A stretch of 37,455 nt of DNA from contig JAFGMP010000192.1 of the NCBI GenBank assembly GCA_016927495.1, positions 1-37,455 on the forward strand, written 5' to 3'. A program made the translations under genes and the position numbers. The stretch comes from Candidatus Latescibacterota bacterium (lineage in GTDB: Bacteria > Latescibacterota > Latescibacteria > Latescibacterales > Latescibacteraceae). Below, one piece after another: positions 17,022-25,559 of the stretch. The notes beneath the pieces were generated by a model that saw only the letters and a program-made list of their open reading frames with translations, did not search any database and had not been told where the DNA came from. The first letter of the stretch is position 1. Each line of letters begins with the position of its first letter.

Positions 17022-17971
17022 TTACTTACATTCTTTTTTTCATTTTCCCTTATTAAATTCATCTGACGATTGGCAAGTTCTTTTGCCGCATTATAACCGC
17101 GAATTTTCAAAAGTTGATTTAATGCGATTGATTCAACAATTACCGCAATATATTTACCGGGATAAATAGGAATTTCGACTTTCGGAATTTCGACATCGAG
17201 TATCGTTGTTATATTCTCATCGAGACCCGTCCGGTCCATCGTTTTTTTATCATCCCAGTCAACAAGTTGTACTTCAACTTCAATCCGTTTTTGTACACGA
17301 GTCGCTCTGATACCGAACATCTGTTGAACATCGACGATACCAACTCCACGTATTTCGATAAGAGACCGGGTAAGTTCATTTCCTGTCCCCACGACAATTC
17401 CACGTGACTTACGAATAATGTGAACGACATCATCAGCTACCAGTCTGTGGCCTCGTTCAACAAGGTCCAACGTAACTTCACTCTTTCCAATACCCGGCCT
17501 TCCGGTAAAAAATAAACCCATTCCGTAGACATCGACAAGTGTTCCGTGCATGGCGGTTGAGGGTGCAAAATTATCCTCGAGATAGTAACTGAAAAGATGA
17601 ACAAATTGTGTTGTTGACAATGAAGAAATAATTAACGGAATATTCTGTGTATTGCAGAGTGATACCACTCCTGGCGATGGAGTTACACCATTAGTAAATA
17701 TTATACATGGCAAAGCGAATTGACATATAATTTCAAACGCTTCGATTTTCTTTGTTTCTGTCAAAGTACTGAGATATAATATTTCAGTGTTACCGATAAG
17801 CTGAACACGGTTATACGTAAAAAGATCGATAAAACCGGTCAGAGCTAAACCTGGACGATTTAATTCGGGTGAGATAAGTACATTGTCTGTTCCGTTTCTG
17901 CCTGCTATAAGTTCGAGTACCAGGCGTTCTTTATTTTCTTCCAAAAATGTTCCGACAGTAATTATTCTCAA
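17018..17971 (-). CDS. hprK: HPr kinase/phosphorylase
   Basis: A 317-residue HprK/P, the normal length. The catalytic C-terminal domain shows STAMHGTLVDVYG with His142, Walker A GRPGIGKSE (157-165), LVADDVVHI with Asp180/181, EIRGVGIVDV, and the helix RGYNAAKELANRQ. The Walker loop has Arg-Pro where Gram-positive enzymes usually have Glu/Asp-Ser. It phosphorylates and dephosphorylates HPr on the regulatory Ser, linking metabolic state to PTS activity. The start is TTG at 17971, backed by GAGG 7 bases upstream. It follows hpf by 15 bases and overlaps the EIIA gene. The HPr it acts on is encoded elsewhere. Confidence 0.94.
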   Translation of the reverse strand: MRIITVGTFLEENKERLVLELIAGRNGTDNVLISPELNRPGLALTGFIDLFTYNRVQLIGNTEILYLSTLTETKKIEAFEIICQFALPCIIFTNGVTPSPGVVSLCNTQNIPLIISSLSTTQFVHLFSYYLEDNFAPSTAMHGTLVDVYGMGLFFTGRPGIGKSEVTLDLVERGHRLVADDVVHIIRKSRGIVVGTGNELTRSLIEIRGVGIVDVQQMFGIRATRVQKRIEVEVQLVDWDDKKTMDRTGLDENITTILDVEIPKVEIPIYPGKYIAVIVESIALNQLLKIRGYNAAKELANRQMNLIRENEKKNVSK

Positions 17972-17986
17972 TGTCTTACCTCAGAA

Positions 17987-18355
17987 TTACTCCATAAATT
18001 CCGAATCTTCTGCAATTTCTGCTTCAACAACGGGTAAAGGCGGTTGTACTCTGTGGTCAGCTATTTTGCTTTTCAGTTTTTTAATCTGAATTTTAGCTTT
18101 TTCAATTGCTGCATCTAAAGCTTTTGCCTGATTATAATCTTCATTTACTGCGGTAATAGTTAACCCCGGCACACGAACTGATATTTCAACTTTTACAGAT
18201 GAATTTTGCCTGTTGATAATAACATTGCTATCTAAAATATGAGGGTGAAATTTCGATAATTTCATTATTTGTTCTACAATAGATTCTCTTAATGGTGAAT
18301 CGCATGTTTCATGTCTGCAAGTTACCTGAACATCAAAATCGTATGCTTTTGTCAT
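17987..18355 (-). CDS. hpf: Ribosome hibernation-promoting factor, short HPF/RaiA
   Basis: A 122-residue protein of the HPF/YfiA family. It has the beta-alpha-beta fold pattern with VQVTCRHETCDSPLRESI, a middle segment VKVEISVRVPG, and the helix DAAIEKAKIQIKKLKSKI. It lacks the extra C-terminal domain of long HPF, so it is the short form. It binds the decoding centre of idle ribosomes in stationary phase. The last 20 or so residues are acidic and Pro-rich and probably flexible. It heads the string hpf-hprK-EIIA-EIIB, an arrangement known next to rpoN in many proteobacteria, but rpoN is not here. GAGGAG lies about 12 bases before the ATG. Confidence 0.9.
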   Translation of the reverse strand: MTKAYDFDVQVTCRHETCDSPLRESIVEQIMKLSKFHPHILDSNVIINRQNSSVKVEISVRVPGLTITAVNEDYNQAKALDAAIEKAKIQIKKLKSKIADHRVQPPLPVVEAEIAEDSEFME

Positions 18356-18471
18356 AATGTTATTTTACTCCTCAGTGGAATTTAATTGAAATTGTTATTA
18401 CATCAAACGGCATCACAACCGCAGTAATAATTCTATAATAGCAATAATATAAAATATTTATAATGTCCTGG

Positions 18472-18501
18472 AATATACTATTTGTATGATACTGTTTACA
18501 A
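18472..18501 (-). promoter_or_regulatory. Possible promoter upstream of hpf
   Basis: On the minus strand TTGTAA (18501-18496) and TATATT (18477-18472) are 18 bases apart, about 115 bases before the hpf ATG. The 269-base gap 18356-18624 is very AT-rich and gives other pairs of similar quality (for example TTGATT-17-TATTTT nearer hemW), so this is only a candidate. I saw no sigma54 -24/-12 element and no clear hairpin terminator for hemW in the gap. Confidence 0.3.
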
Positions 18502-18624
18502 ATAATGTTTGATTTTTTTTGAGGAAATATATATGATCTCATGGTATACATAACATTGTAAAAATAACAAATAAACGGTTTTTAATCAACAGGTTTTTCA
18601 AATATGTATAAGAAAAGAACTTAG

Positions 18625-19755
18625 CTATTGAAATACAGAAACAACCTCTGTTATTATTTCATCCGCAATAATAATTCCGTTTTTTGTAAGTCTTACAATA
18701 TTTCCGTGTCTTTTTTCAAGGAAACCGGAAGCAATCAATGATGTTATTTTGATATCGAATTCAGCGCATTTCGATGGGTACGTTTTGTTTAAACGATTCA
18801 TAGATAATCCGTTCTTCGTTCGCAATGACAGCATGATAAATTCCATTGTCTTTTCAGCCTGATCAGGAATTTCATAACCGGCGACAGGATCATTCGAATC
18901 AAAACACGTTTTTATATAACGTTTAATATCAGATTCGTTCCAGCGCCTTATTGTTCCATCAAATGAATGAGCGGATAAACCGATTCCGAGATACGGTGAA
19001 AAATTCCAGTAAGATATATTATGAAAGCATTCATAACCAGGTCGGGCAAAATTTGAAATTTCATAATTTTTCAAGCCGTTCATTTCAAGAAAATCATACA
19101 TAAATATATACATATCAGATATGTCATCAGATGTTGGAAGTTGAATTTTTTTATTATGTATCATTTCAAAATATTTTGAATCCTCTTCAATACTCAGACT
19201 GTAACATGAGATATGATCGGGTTTAAGGTCAATTACGTCCCGAAGGGTCCGGGTCCACATATCCATCGTCTGTCCGGGAACACCAAATATCAGATCGACT
19301 GAAATATTATTGAATCCGGCATGTCGTGCTTTATATACAGATTCCCTGGCTTGTGACGCGTTGTGAATACGGCCAAGTCTGTTCAATAAAACGTCGTCAA
19401 GGGATTGTATTCCGATGCTGATTCTGTTGATACCCAGCGTAAGAATATTTTTAAGCCATGAGTCTTCAACAGATTCAGGATTGGCTTCTATAGAACATTC
19501 TATACCGGAAACCGGCAGGTTCTTTTCAAGAATGATTTTGATAGCTTCAACAGGTACAAGTGACGGTGTGCCGCCACCGATATAGACCGATCCGGGTTTT
19601 CCATCGAATATACCGTGTGAGCGCATATATATTTCACAGGAAGCTGCTTTTGCATAGGCACCAATACTGTCATTGCCGCCGGTTATACTGTTGAAACCGC
19701 AGTAGTGACACTTTTTACGGCAGAATGGGAGGTGAATATAAAGACTATAGGGCAT
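18625..19755 (-). CDS. hemW: HemW-like radical SAM protein
   Basis: A 376-residue radical SAM protein of the HemN/HemW group. LPFCRKKCHYCGFNS supplies the iron-sulfur ligands Cys12, Cys16 and Cys19. The residue after the cluster loop is Phe rather than the fourth Cys typical of true HemN, which marks HemW. SVYIGGGTPSLVP and FGVPGQTMDMW are conserved, and a HemN C-terminal domain follows. HemW is a heme-binding chaperone that delivers heme to membrane enzymes; older annotations call it oxygen-independent coproporphyrinogen oxidase. It is the last gene of the lepA unit, 60 bases after signal peptidase, a lepA-hemW neighbourhood seen in many bacteria. Confidence 0.92.
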   Translation of the reverse strand: MPYSLYIHLPFCRKKCHYCGFNSITGGNDSIGAYAKAASCEIYMRSHGIFDGKPGSVYIGGGTPSLVPVEAIKIILEKNLPVSGIECSIEANPESVEDSWLKNILTLGINRISIGIQSLDDVLLNRLGRIHNASQARESVYKARHAGFNNISVDLIFGVPGQTMDMWTRTLRDVIDLKPDHISCYSLSIEEDSKYFEMIHNKKIQLPTSDDISDMYIFMYDFLEMNGLKNYEISNFARPGYECFHNISYWNFSPYLGIGLSAHSFDGTIRRWNESDIKRYIKTCFDSNDPVAGYEIPDQAEKTMEFIMLSLRTKNGLSMNRLNKTYPSKCAEFDIKITSLIASGFLEKRHGNIVRLTKNGIIIADEIITEVVSVFQ

Positions 19756-19815
19756 TTCGGATTTCGATAAAATAGATTATTCTCACAACCACAAGTACAT
19801 TTCAAAATTTTATTA

Positions 19816-20475
19816 CTATTTTATCATAGAACAAAACCTGTTCCATCTTATTCTGTGTAAGACGTCATATCTTGGTTTATCGGTGTTCCAACTCCAATAA
19901 ATCAACAAGGCATTACCTTTGATATTATCATACGGAACAGGTCCCCAATAACGTGAATCATTTGAGTTATCACGATTGTCTCCCATGACAAAAACATTCC
20001 CCTGAGGTACAACAGTCGGAGGAAAATTGTCACGAAGCCCCAACCGTTCCGGCAGGATAGCTTTGTCGATTAATTTTGCACAGACGGGAAGCTGCTGTAA
20101 TTTGCCGTCAACAAATATTTCTTTATTTTTTATCTCTAAAACCTGCCCACCTACGGCGACACAACGTTTTACAAAATCTTTCGAGGGATCTTCCGGGTAC
20201 TTAAATACAAGTACATCGCCAGGTTTTGGATCACGTATTTTCAATATACGTTTATTACTAAAGGGAATTTTACTGCCATACAAAAATTTAACCGCAATGA
20301 AATGATCACCGATAAGAAGTGTATCTTCCATAGAACTTGAAGGCACTTTAAATGGTTGTATAATGTAGGCTCGGATCAAAAATGCCAGAATAAAAGCAAT
20401 AAGGATCGGTTCTATCCAATCTTTTCGAAATCTCGTAAAACCGGTGTGCACTTTTTTATTTTTTCTTTCTCCCAC
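19816..20475 (-). CDS. lepB: Signal peptidase I (second of tandem pair)
   Basis: A 219-residue type I signal peptidase with a single N-terminal membrane anchor (about residues 22-40). The catalytic Ser is Ser48 in VPSSSMEDTLLIGD and the general base Lys103 in FVKRCVAVGGQ. GDNRDNSNDSRYWGPV is the conserved box E. It removes signal peptides from secreted and outer-membrane proteins on the periplasmic face. It starts at GTG (20475) with GGAGGA close upstream. It is about half identical by eye to the signal peptidase gene 21 bases upstream, so the two arose by tandem duplication, and both keep the catalytic dyad. Confidence 0.94.
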   Translation of the reverse strand: MGERKNKKVHTGFTRFRKDWIEPILIAFILAFLIRAYIIQPFKVPSSSMEDTLLIGDHFIAVKFLYGSKIPFSNKRILKIRDPKPGDVLVFKYPEDPSKDFVKRCVAVGGQVLEIKNKEIFVDGKLQQLPVCAKLIDKAILPERLGLRDNFPPTVVPQGNVFVMGDNRDNSNDSRYWGPVPYDNIKGNALLIYWSWNTDKPRYDVLHRIRWNRFCSMIK

Positions 20476-20496
20476 TTCTCCTCCATTATACTGTAA

Positions 20497-21195
20497 CTAT
20501 TTTATCTTATCGAATATTCTGTTCCATCGTATTTTGTGAATAACATTACCTAAAGAAGCGTTTTTACCGAAGATTGGCAATTCTTTATCTACACTCCAAT
20601 ATAAAAATAATGCTTTACCCTTGATATTTTCTTCAGGAAGAAAACCCCAGAACCGGGAATCATTTGAATTGTCGCGATTATCACCCATCATAAAGAGTTT
20701 ACCCTCGGGGACTCTGAAAGGGGCAATATTATCACGGGTACTTATCGAACCTGGGTACATATATGAATCAGTTATTTTCCCGTTTTTGGGTAACTCCTTC
20801 ATCACACCGTCAACATAAACATTTTTATTTCGTATTTCTACAATCTGGCCGCCAACAGCGATACAACGCTTTATCAAATCTTTTTTTTCAACAGGTGATC
20901 TGAATATGATAATATCACCTGGTACAGGATCTTTAAATCTCAAAATACGTTTATCGGTAAATGGGATTTTTGTACCGTACGTAAATTTGGCAGCAAATAA
21001 ATAATCTCCGACAAGAAGAGTATCTTCCATTGATCCAGAAGGAATTTTAAAATTCTGGAAAAAGAACATTTTGAAAATAAATACGAGAACAAATGCAATA
21101 AGAACTGGTTCAATCCATTCTTTGCGAAATTTAGTAAATCCAGTGTACTGAGGTTTGGTCTTTTCATCTTGTGATTTTTTCACATCTTCCACCAT
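20497..21195 (-). CDS. lepB: Signal peptidase I (first of tandem pair)
   Basis: A 232-residue type I signal peptidase: cytoplasmic lead, membrane anchor at about residues 29-47, Ser55 in IPSGSMEDTLLVGD, Lys109 in LIKRCIAVGGQ, and box E GDNRDNSNDSRFWGFL. The C-terminal KIRWNRIFDKIK resembles the end of the next gene's product. It lies 44 bases after lepA, the classic lepA-lepB order, so this copy is the likelier ancestral one. Differences from its neighbour lie mostly in the loop between the catalytic Lys and box E, which could alter substrate preference. No good ribosome binding site precedes the ATG. Confidence 0.94.
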   Translation of the reverse strand: MVEDVKKSQDEKTKPQYTGFTKFRKEWIEPVLIAFVLVFIFKMFFFQNFKIPSGSMEDTLLVGDYLFAAKFTYGTKIPFTDKRILRFKDPVPGDIIIFRSPVEKKDLIKRCIAVGGQIVEIRNKNVYVDGVMKELPKNGKITDSYMYPGSISTRDNIAPFRVPEGKLFMMGDNRDNSNDSRFWGFLPEENIKGKALFLYWSVDKELPIFGKNASLGNVIHKIRWNRIFDKIK

Positions 21196-21239
21196 TGTTT
21201 AAAATACAAATACAACAATTATATATTAATTTATCACTA

Positions 21240-23045
21240 TTAGCTTTCAGTTTTCAGCACTGCGAGGAATGCTTCCTGAGGAATTCGTACACGACCGATG
21301 CTTTTCATGCGTTTCTTACCCTCTTTTTGTTTCTCGAGGAGTTTTCTTTTTCGAGTTATATCTCCACCGTAACATTTTGCAGTTACATTTTTTCTGAGCG
21401 GTTTTATGTTCGTCCTCGCTATAATCCTTGAACCAATCGCCGCCTGAATCGCCACCTGAAACATCTGGCGCGGGATAAGCGTTTTGAGTTTTGACGCCAA
21501 ATCCCTACCAATGGTTTCAGCTTTGCTTCTGTGGAGTATCGTTGAAAGCGCATCGACCGGTTCACCGTTGATTAAAATGTCAAGTTTAATCACATCGGCT
21601 TCCTGATAACCGTGAAATTCATAGTCAAATGAAGCATATCCTCTCGTAACGCTTTTAAGGCGATCATAAAACTCATATACTATCTCTGCAAGCGGAAGTT
21701 CATAAACCATATTTACACGGGTAGTGTCGAGATACTCAGTACGAATATGTATACCTCGACGATCCTGTGTTAATTTCATAATTGCTCCGATATATTCATT
21801 TGGCGCAACAATCTGAGTACGAAGCATAGGTTCTTTAATCTGTTGAATGCCGGCCATGTCAGGAAAATGCGCTGGATTATTAATAAATTCCGAACGACCG
21901 TCAGTGTGTATAATATTATACACTACTGATGGCAATGTATTAATAATATCGAGCCCATAATCACGATCGAGCCGTTCCTGAACGATTTCCATATGAAGCA
22001 TGCCGAGAAATCCGCATCTAAAACCAAATCCGAGAGACACGGAAGTGTCAGGTTCATATGTAATTGCCGAATCATTGAGTGTGAGACGCTCAAGAGCATC
22101 CTTGAGTTCATTATATTGGTCAGGGTCCTCAGGATACATACCGCTGAATACCATCGGTTTCGGTTCTTTATATCCTGATAAAGGTGCATCTGCTTTTTTT
22201 GATGAGAGTGTAACCGTATCACCGACTTTTAATTCATGCACATCCTTTATTCCACATATCAGGTAACCGGCCTCTCCGGCTGTGAGTTCTTCAACGGGAA
22301 TCCTACCCAATTTCAAAACTCCGGGTTCAAGAACTTCCCAGTCACGTCCGGTTCCAAACATATGCACTTTATCGTTCTTTTTTACCCTTCCTTCAAACAC
22401 CCGAATAAAAGCGATTGCGCCGCGGTATTTATCATAATCAGAATTAAATATCAACGCTTTTAACGGTTTATCGGAATTTCCGGATGGAGGAGGTATCTTT
22501 TCAATTATGGTATTTAAAATCTCATCTATACCTTCACCGCTTTTTGAGGAACAGCGGAGTATCTCATTTTCATTCACATCCATAAGTTCCATTATCTGTG
22601 CCACGGTTGTATCGATTTGTGCCTGAGGAAGATCGATTTTATTTGCCACGGGAATAATTGTAAGATTGTCTTCGAGTGCAAGCCAGAAATTTGATATTGT
22701 CTGCGCTTCGATCCCCTGACTCGCGTCCACAAGAAGCAGAGCACCTTCGCATGCCGCAAGACTGCGGGATACCTCATACGAAAAATCAACATGGCCGGGA
22801 GTATCGATAAGATTGAGGATGTAAATCTGGCCGTCTTTGTATTGATATTCCAGTCGAATGGCATGACTTCTGATGGTAATACCCCGCTCACGCTCCAGAT
22901 CCATATCGTCAAGAATCTGTTCTTTCATATCTTTTAAAGATACGGTATGGCAGCGTTCAAGCAAACGGTCGGCAAGTGTGGATTTGCCATGATCAATATG
23001 AGCAATAATACAAAAATTTCTTATATTTTTCGGTTCAACCGCCAT
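21240..23045 (-). CDS. lepA: Elongation factor 4 (LepA)
   Basis: A 601-residue LepA/EF4, full length. GTPase motifs are AHIDHGKSTLADRL near the N-terminus, switch I RERGITIRS, DTPGHVDF, NKIDL and SSKSGEG. The EF-G-like domains follow, and the LepA-specific C-terminal domain ends with KKRMKSIGRVRIPQEAF. LepA is a ribosomal GTPase acting in initiation and 30S maturation or under ionic stress. The ATG at 23045 is chosen because AAAGG stands 6 bases before it; the ATG two codons upstream directly abuts that site. The gene leads the lepA-lepB-lepB-hemW unit behind a strong promoter. Confidence 0.96.
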   Translation of the reverse strand: MAVEPKNIRNFCIIAHIDHGKSTLADRLLERCHTVSLKDMKEQILDDMDLERERGITIRSHAIRLEYQYKDGQIYILNLIDTPGHVDFSYEVSRSLAACEGALLLVDASQGIEAQTISNFWLALEDNLTIIPVANKIDLPQAQIDTTVAQIMELMDVNENEILRCSSKSGEGIDEILNTIIEKIPPPSGNSDKPLKALIFNSDYDKYRGAIAFIRVFEGRVKKNDKVHMFGTGRDWEVLEPGVLKLGRIPVEELTAGEAGYLICGIKDVHELKVGDTVTLSSKKADAPLSGYKEPKPMVFSGMYPEDPDQYNELKDALERLTLNDSAITYEPDTSVSLGFGFRCGFLGMLHMEIVQERLDRDYGLDIINTLPSVVYNIIHTDGRSEFINNPAHFPDMAGIQQIKEPMLRTQIVAPNEYIGAIMKLTQDRRGIHIRTEYLDTTRVNMVYELPLAEIVYEFYDRLKSVTRGYASFDYEFHGYQEADVIKLDILINGEPVDALSTILHRSKAETIGRDLASKLKTLIPRQMFQVAIQAAIGSRIIARTNIKPLRKNVTAKCYGGDITRKRKLLEKQKEGKKRMKSIGRVRIPQEAFLAVLKTES

Positions 23046-23085
23046 ATACATCCTTTACGGAAATTACGTTTAACTTTAGCAAATA

Positions 23086-23114
23086 AAGATAAAGAAAATA
23101 TTATCGAATGTCAA
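23086..23114 (-). promoter_or_regulatory. Near-consensus sigma70 promoter of lepA
   Basis: On the minus strand TTGACA (23114-23109), a 17-base spacer and TATCTT (23091-23086). Both hexamers and the spacing are the same as at the promoter before the phosphatase gene near 2.8 kb. The expected transcription start is near 23079, giving a leader of about 35 bases before lepA. Confidence 0.65.
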
Positions 23115-23146
23115 TTTACAAATATGTTTTAAAATGTTTTCCATAT

Positions 23147-23178
23147 TAAAAAGGCCGGTCGCAAAAAAGACCGGCCTT
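23147..23178 (-). terminator. Rho-independent terminator of the cupin/SMP-30 lipoprotein gene
   Basis: A perfect 10-bp inverted repeat, AAGGCCGGTC and GACCGGCCTT, with an 8-base loop, followed on the minus strand by a short run of T. It begins about 30 bases beyond the stop at 23210 and just before the lepA promoter, so it insulates the two units. A run of A before the stem on the minus strand is weaker, so activity in the opposite direction is less likely. Confidence 0.85.
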
Positions 23179-23209
23179 ATAAATTTCTGCCTACATATAT
23201 AACAACTTA

Positions 23210-25153
23210 TTAAGGTTTCAACGGGTATTCAAGGCCTTTCATATTGGTGCGGATTTTGTAGACTTTATCATAACATGTTGCATAAATTGTTTTATAGTCA
23301 TCACCGCCGAAGCAGCAGCTAACAGGCATTACCGGGAAATTGATAATACCGATAAATTCGCCCTTCGCACTCACAATCTGGATACCGATTTGTGTCGCAA
23401 CATAGACATTTCCCTGAACATCGATGGTCATGCCGTCAGCACTTGTCGATTTCCCTTTTCTGTCAAGTACATCTGGGGTCAGGTAGAGTTCCGCAAATTT
23501 ACGACCGTTTGATACTGTTCCGTCGTCATTTACATCATATGCCCAAAGGAAGTTGTCCTTGTCGGTATTAACATTCCACCATTCTTCATTGTCATAGGTG
23601 TTGTTGACATAGAGTGTTTTACCGTCAGGGCTTAATAAAACACCGTTTGGCATTGCAAATACATCGGGGTCGATTACCCTGATAAGTTCACCACTCTTTT
23701 TTCGATAATATATAGATCTTCCGGGCTGTTGCCGTTCATCCGGGATAAATTGCGGATCGGTAAAATAAATTCCACCTTTTGCATCGACAACCAAATCATT
23801 CGGGCCATCGAGACGTTTTCCACCGTAACTGCTGGCAAGAACCCTGACAACTTTGCCTGTAGTGGTCATTTCGATAACGCGGTGGCCAAACATATCACAA
23901 ACCGCAAGATTGCCGTTTCCGAGCGGCATTGTACCATTGGTCTGCATCTTTCCCTGGGAAATATAACGATATGTGCCGTCAGGATCCATTTCGACAAGAG
24001 CGCTTTTCGCTGGATCTCCTCCCCAATCAGACGAGAAAAACATGCTCGAGAAATAAAGCTTGCCATTCATCCAGGATGGGCCTTCGCCAAATGTCAGACC
24101 GGGCCCCTGTACAGCGCCGTCGGCAACCAGTTCAACCTTTGCATCCTCAGGAATAATGGCATGGTAGGCAGCGAGACGTTTTTCCATGCTGGCATTATAA
24201 TCGGGACGGGGCGGCCAGAATACATCAAGCACATCGCATCCTTCAGGCTGATTCGTACCACCGTGCACCAGGTCGGCAGGTAAAAGTAACGCATCGTCTT
24301 TTTTCATCATGGATGTGTGGTCAAGTATAATTTCATCGATTGCACCGCGAATAACTATCATTACCTGTTCTTCAGGATGATTGTGATGTGGGAAATAAGA
24401 GCCGGGATCCATTCTTAAAAAGCTTAATTGAGCGCCTCTGCCGGTTATTAAACGTGAATTTGCGCCCGGAACCAGTTCGGTAAATTGAATATCATAGTAG
24501 TCATATACTTTGTTGGGCATAACGGACGGTTTGATCGGGTAATTGCCCTCAGGAACACTTGAAGGGACTTTAGTCGAACCGGCTTTTTTCATATAATCGA
24601 GACGGACAGGCCAGTAGACTTCAAGAATTTTGGCTCCCTGCGGCCCTGCTTTAACAGCATTTTCCGCACCTTTTTCCAGGTAAACAAAGTCTCTTCGAGG
24701 CTCAATTCCGTTTGTTCCGTGTATGGGTGTTCTCGGAATAGCTATCATTTTTACCATTGATCCGTTGATGAGCTGTTCAACAGAACCTTCCCAAACTACC
24801 ATGATGCGTTCGCCGGAGAGTGTTTCTTTCGGAATTTCAGCGCCTGGTTCAAGAGTCATCCAGTTCATCAGATTACCTTTGCCCCAGTAGATTTTCCCTT
24901 TTGCACCCGGCGCTATTTCAGTTTCGGGGAGCTTCGAAAGATTTGTCACTACTCCGGGCTCGAGGTTAGATACAATATTGTTTTCGACGATATCTGTACG
25001 TACACGTTCCTGTACATTATGCTCTTTAATTACCTGATCATTTACCGCTTTCCACGCAGGTTCTTTTGAGCAACCTGATACCAGCGCTAATAACATGCAC
25101 GCAAGAAAAACTGCGGAAACAAACAAAATACCTGTTTTTTTTGTTGTAAACAT
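23210..25153 (-). CDS. Lipoprotein with two cupin-like regions and SMP-30/gluconolactonase propeller
   Basis: A 647-residue exported lipoprotein. The N-terminal hydrophobic stretch ends in LVSGC, with Cys28 the lipidation site and Ser at +2, so outer-membrane retention is likely. Residues about 60-205 look like a degenerate cupin without metal-binding His. Residues about 220-330 form a fuller cupin with HHNHPEEQ (256-263) and a later VHGG, a plausible metal site. From about 345 to the end is an SMP-30/gluconolactonase-like beta-propeller: FGEGPSWMNGKLYFSS, GPNDLVVDAKGGIYFTDP and ADGMTIDVQGNVYVATQ. This could bind or hydrolyse sugar lactones or related small molecules in the periplasm; the substrate is not known. 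It is a single-gene unit with GGGAGGGA before the ATG and its own terminator. Confidence 0.85.
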   Translation of the reverse strand: MFTTKKTGILFVSAVFLACMLLALVSGCSKEPAWKAVNDQVIKEHNVQERVRTDIVENNIVSNLEPGVVTNLSKLPETEIAPGAKGKIYWGKGNLMNWMTLEPGAEIPKETLSGERIMVVWEGSVEQLINGSMVKMIAIPRTPIHGTNGIEPRRDFVYLEKGAENAVKAGPQGAKILEVYWPVRLDYMKKAGSTKVPSSVPEGNYPIKPSVMPNKVYDYYDIQFTELVPGANSRLITGRGAQLSFLRMDPGSYFPHHNHPEEQVMIVIRGAIDEIILDHTSMMKKDDALLLPADLVHGGTNQPEGCDVLDVFWPPRPDYNASMEKRLAAYHAIIPEDAKVELVADGAVQGPGLTFGEGPSWMNGKLYFSSMFFSSDWGGDPAKSALVEMDPDGTYRYISQGKMQTNGTMPLGNGNLAVCDMFGHRVIEMTTTGKVVRVLASSYGGKRLDGPNDLVVDAKGGIYFTDPQFIPDERQQPGRSIYYRKKSGELIRVIDPDVFAMPNGVLLSPDGKTLYVNNTYDNEEWWNVNTDKDNFLWAYDVNDDGTVSNGRKFAELYLTPDVLDRKGKSTSADGMTIDVQGNVYVATQIGIQIVSAKGEFIGIINFPVMPVSCCFGGDDYKTIYATCYDKVYKIRTNMKGLEYPLKP

Positions 25154-25559
25154 TAATCCCTCCCTAAGGAAAAATGGTAGTTTATGGGTAATGGTTTCTT
25201 ATTAAAAGAGAAGACTATATATATCGCACATTTTCATTAATTTAGCAAGTAATATTCTAAAAAAGTACATAAAAATATTTAAGTTTATCAGCAATTATTT
25301 TACTCAAAAGTAGGAAATAACTTGCATGGAGAATCTGAAAACAATAAGATATTTCAAGATATTGTCAGTCTCGTGATTTTGTATGTGGCGCTTTACATAA
25401 ACAGTGAAACGAAAATACCCCAATTCAAAATAGTGCAGCAGAAGTTTTTGTGTTGAATTTTTTTATCCTGCATCGTATTTTTTTCAATATCTTCAGATCA
25501 AAATCGATGTACCATTGAATTCACCGATTGGAAATTACATGCGGAAGGAGTGTCGTTGA
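25154..25559 (+). other. Divergent intergenic region, 406 bases
   Basis: An AT-rich spacer between the minus-strand lipoprotein gene and the plus-strand UDP-glucose dehydrogenase gene. It holds both ribosome binding sites (GGGAGGGA on the minus strand at the left end; AAGGAG on the plus strand 9 bases before 25560) and a plausible plus-strand promoter at 25453-25481. For the lipoprotein gene only weak matches such as TTGCTA with a distant TATATA are seen near 25220-25250. I found no small gene, hairpin or repeat in the middle part. Confidence 0.6.
25453..25481 (+). promoter_or_regulatory. Probable promoter of UDP-glucose dehydrogenase gene
   Basis: TTGAAT (25453-25458), a 17-base spacer and TATTTT (25476-25481) on the plus strand, about 80 bases before the start codon. 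It is a moderate match at ideal spacing; the surrounding sequence is AT-rich, so chance is not excluded. Confidence 0.4.

Noticed and set aside
18356..18624. Search for a sigma54 promoter upstream of hpf, because hpf/hprk/PTS clusters are often tied to rpoN
   Set aside because: No TGGCAC-like -24 or TTGC-like -12 pair at proper spacing was found on the minus strand in this gap.
23729..24283. Plus-strand open frame of 184 codons inside the cupin/SMP-30 gene
   Set aside because: Antisense to a well-supported coding region; the translation shows no recognisable motif.
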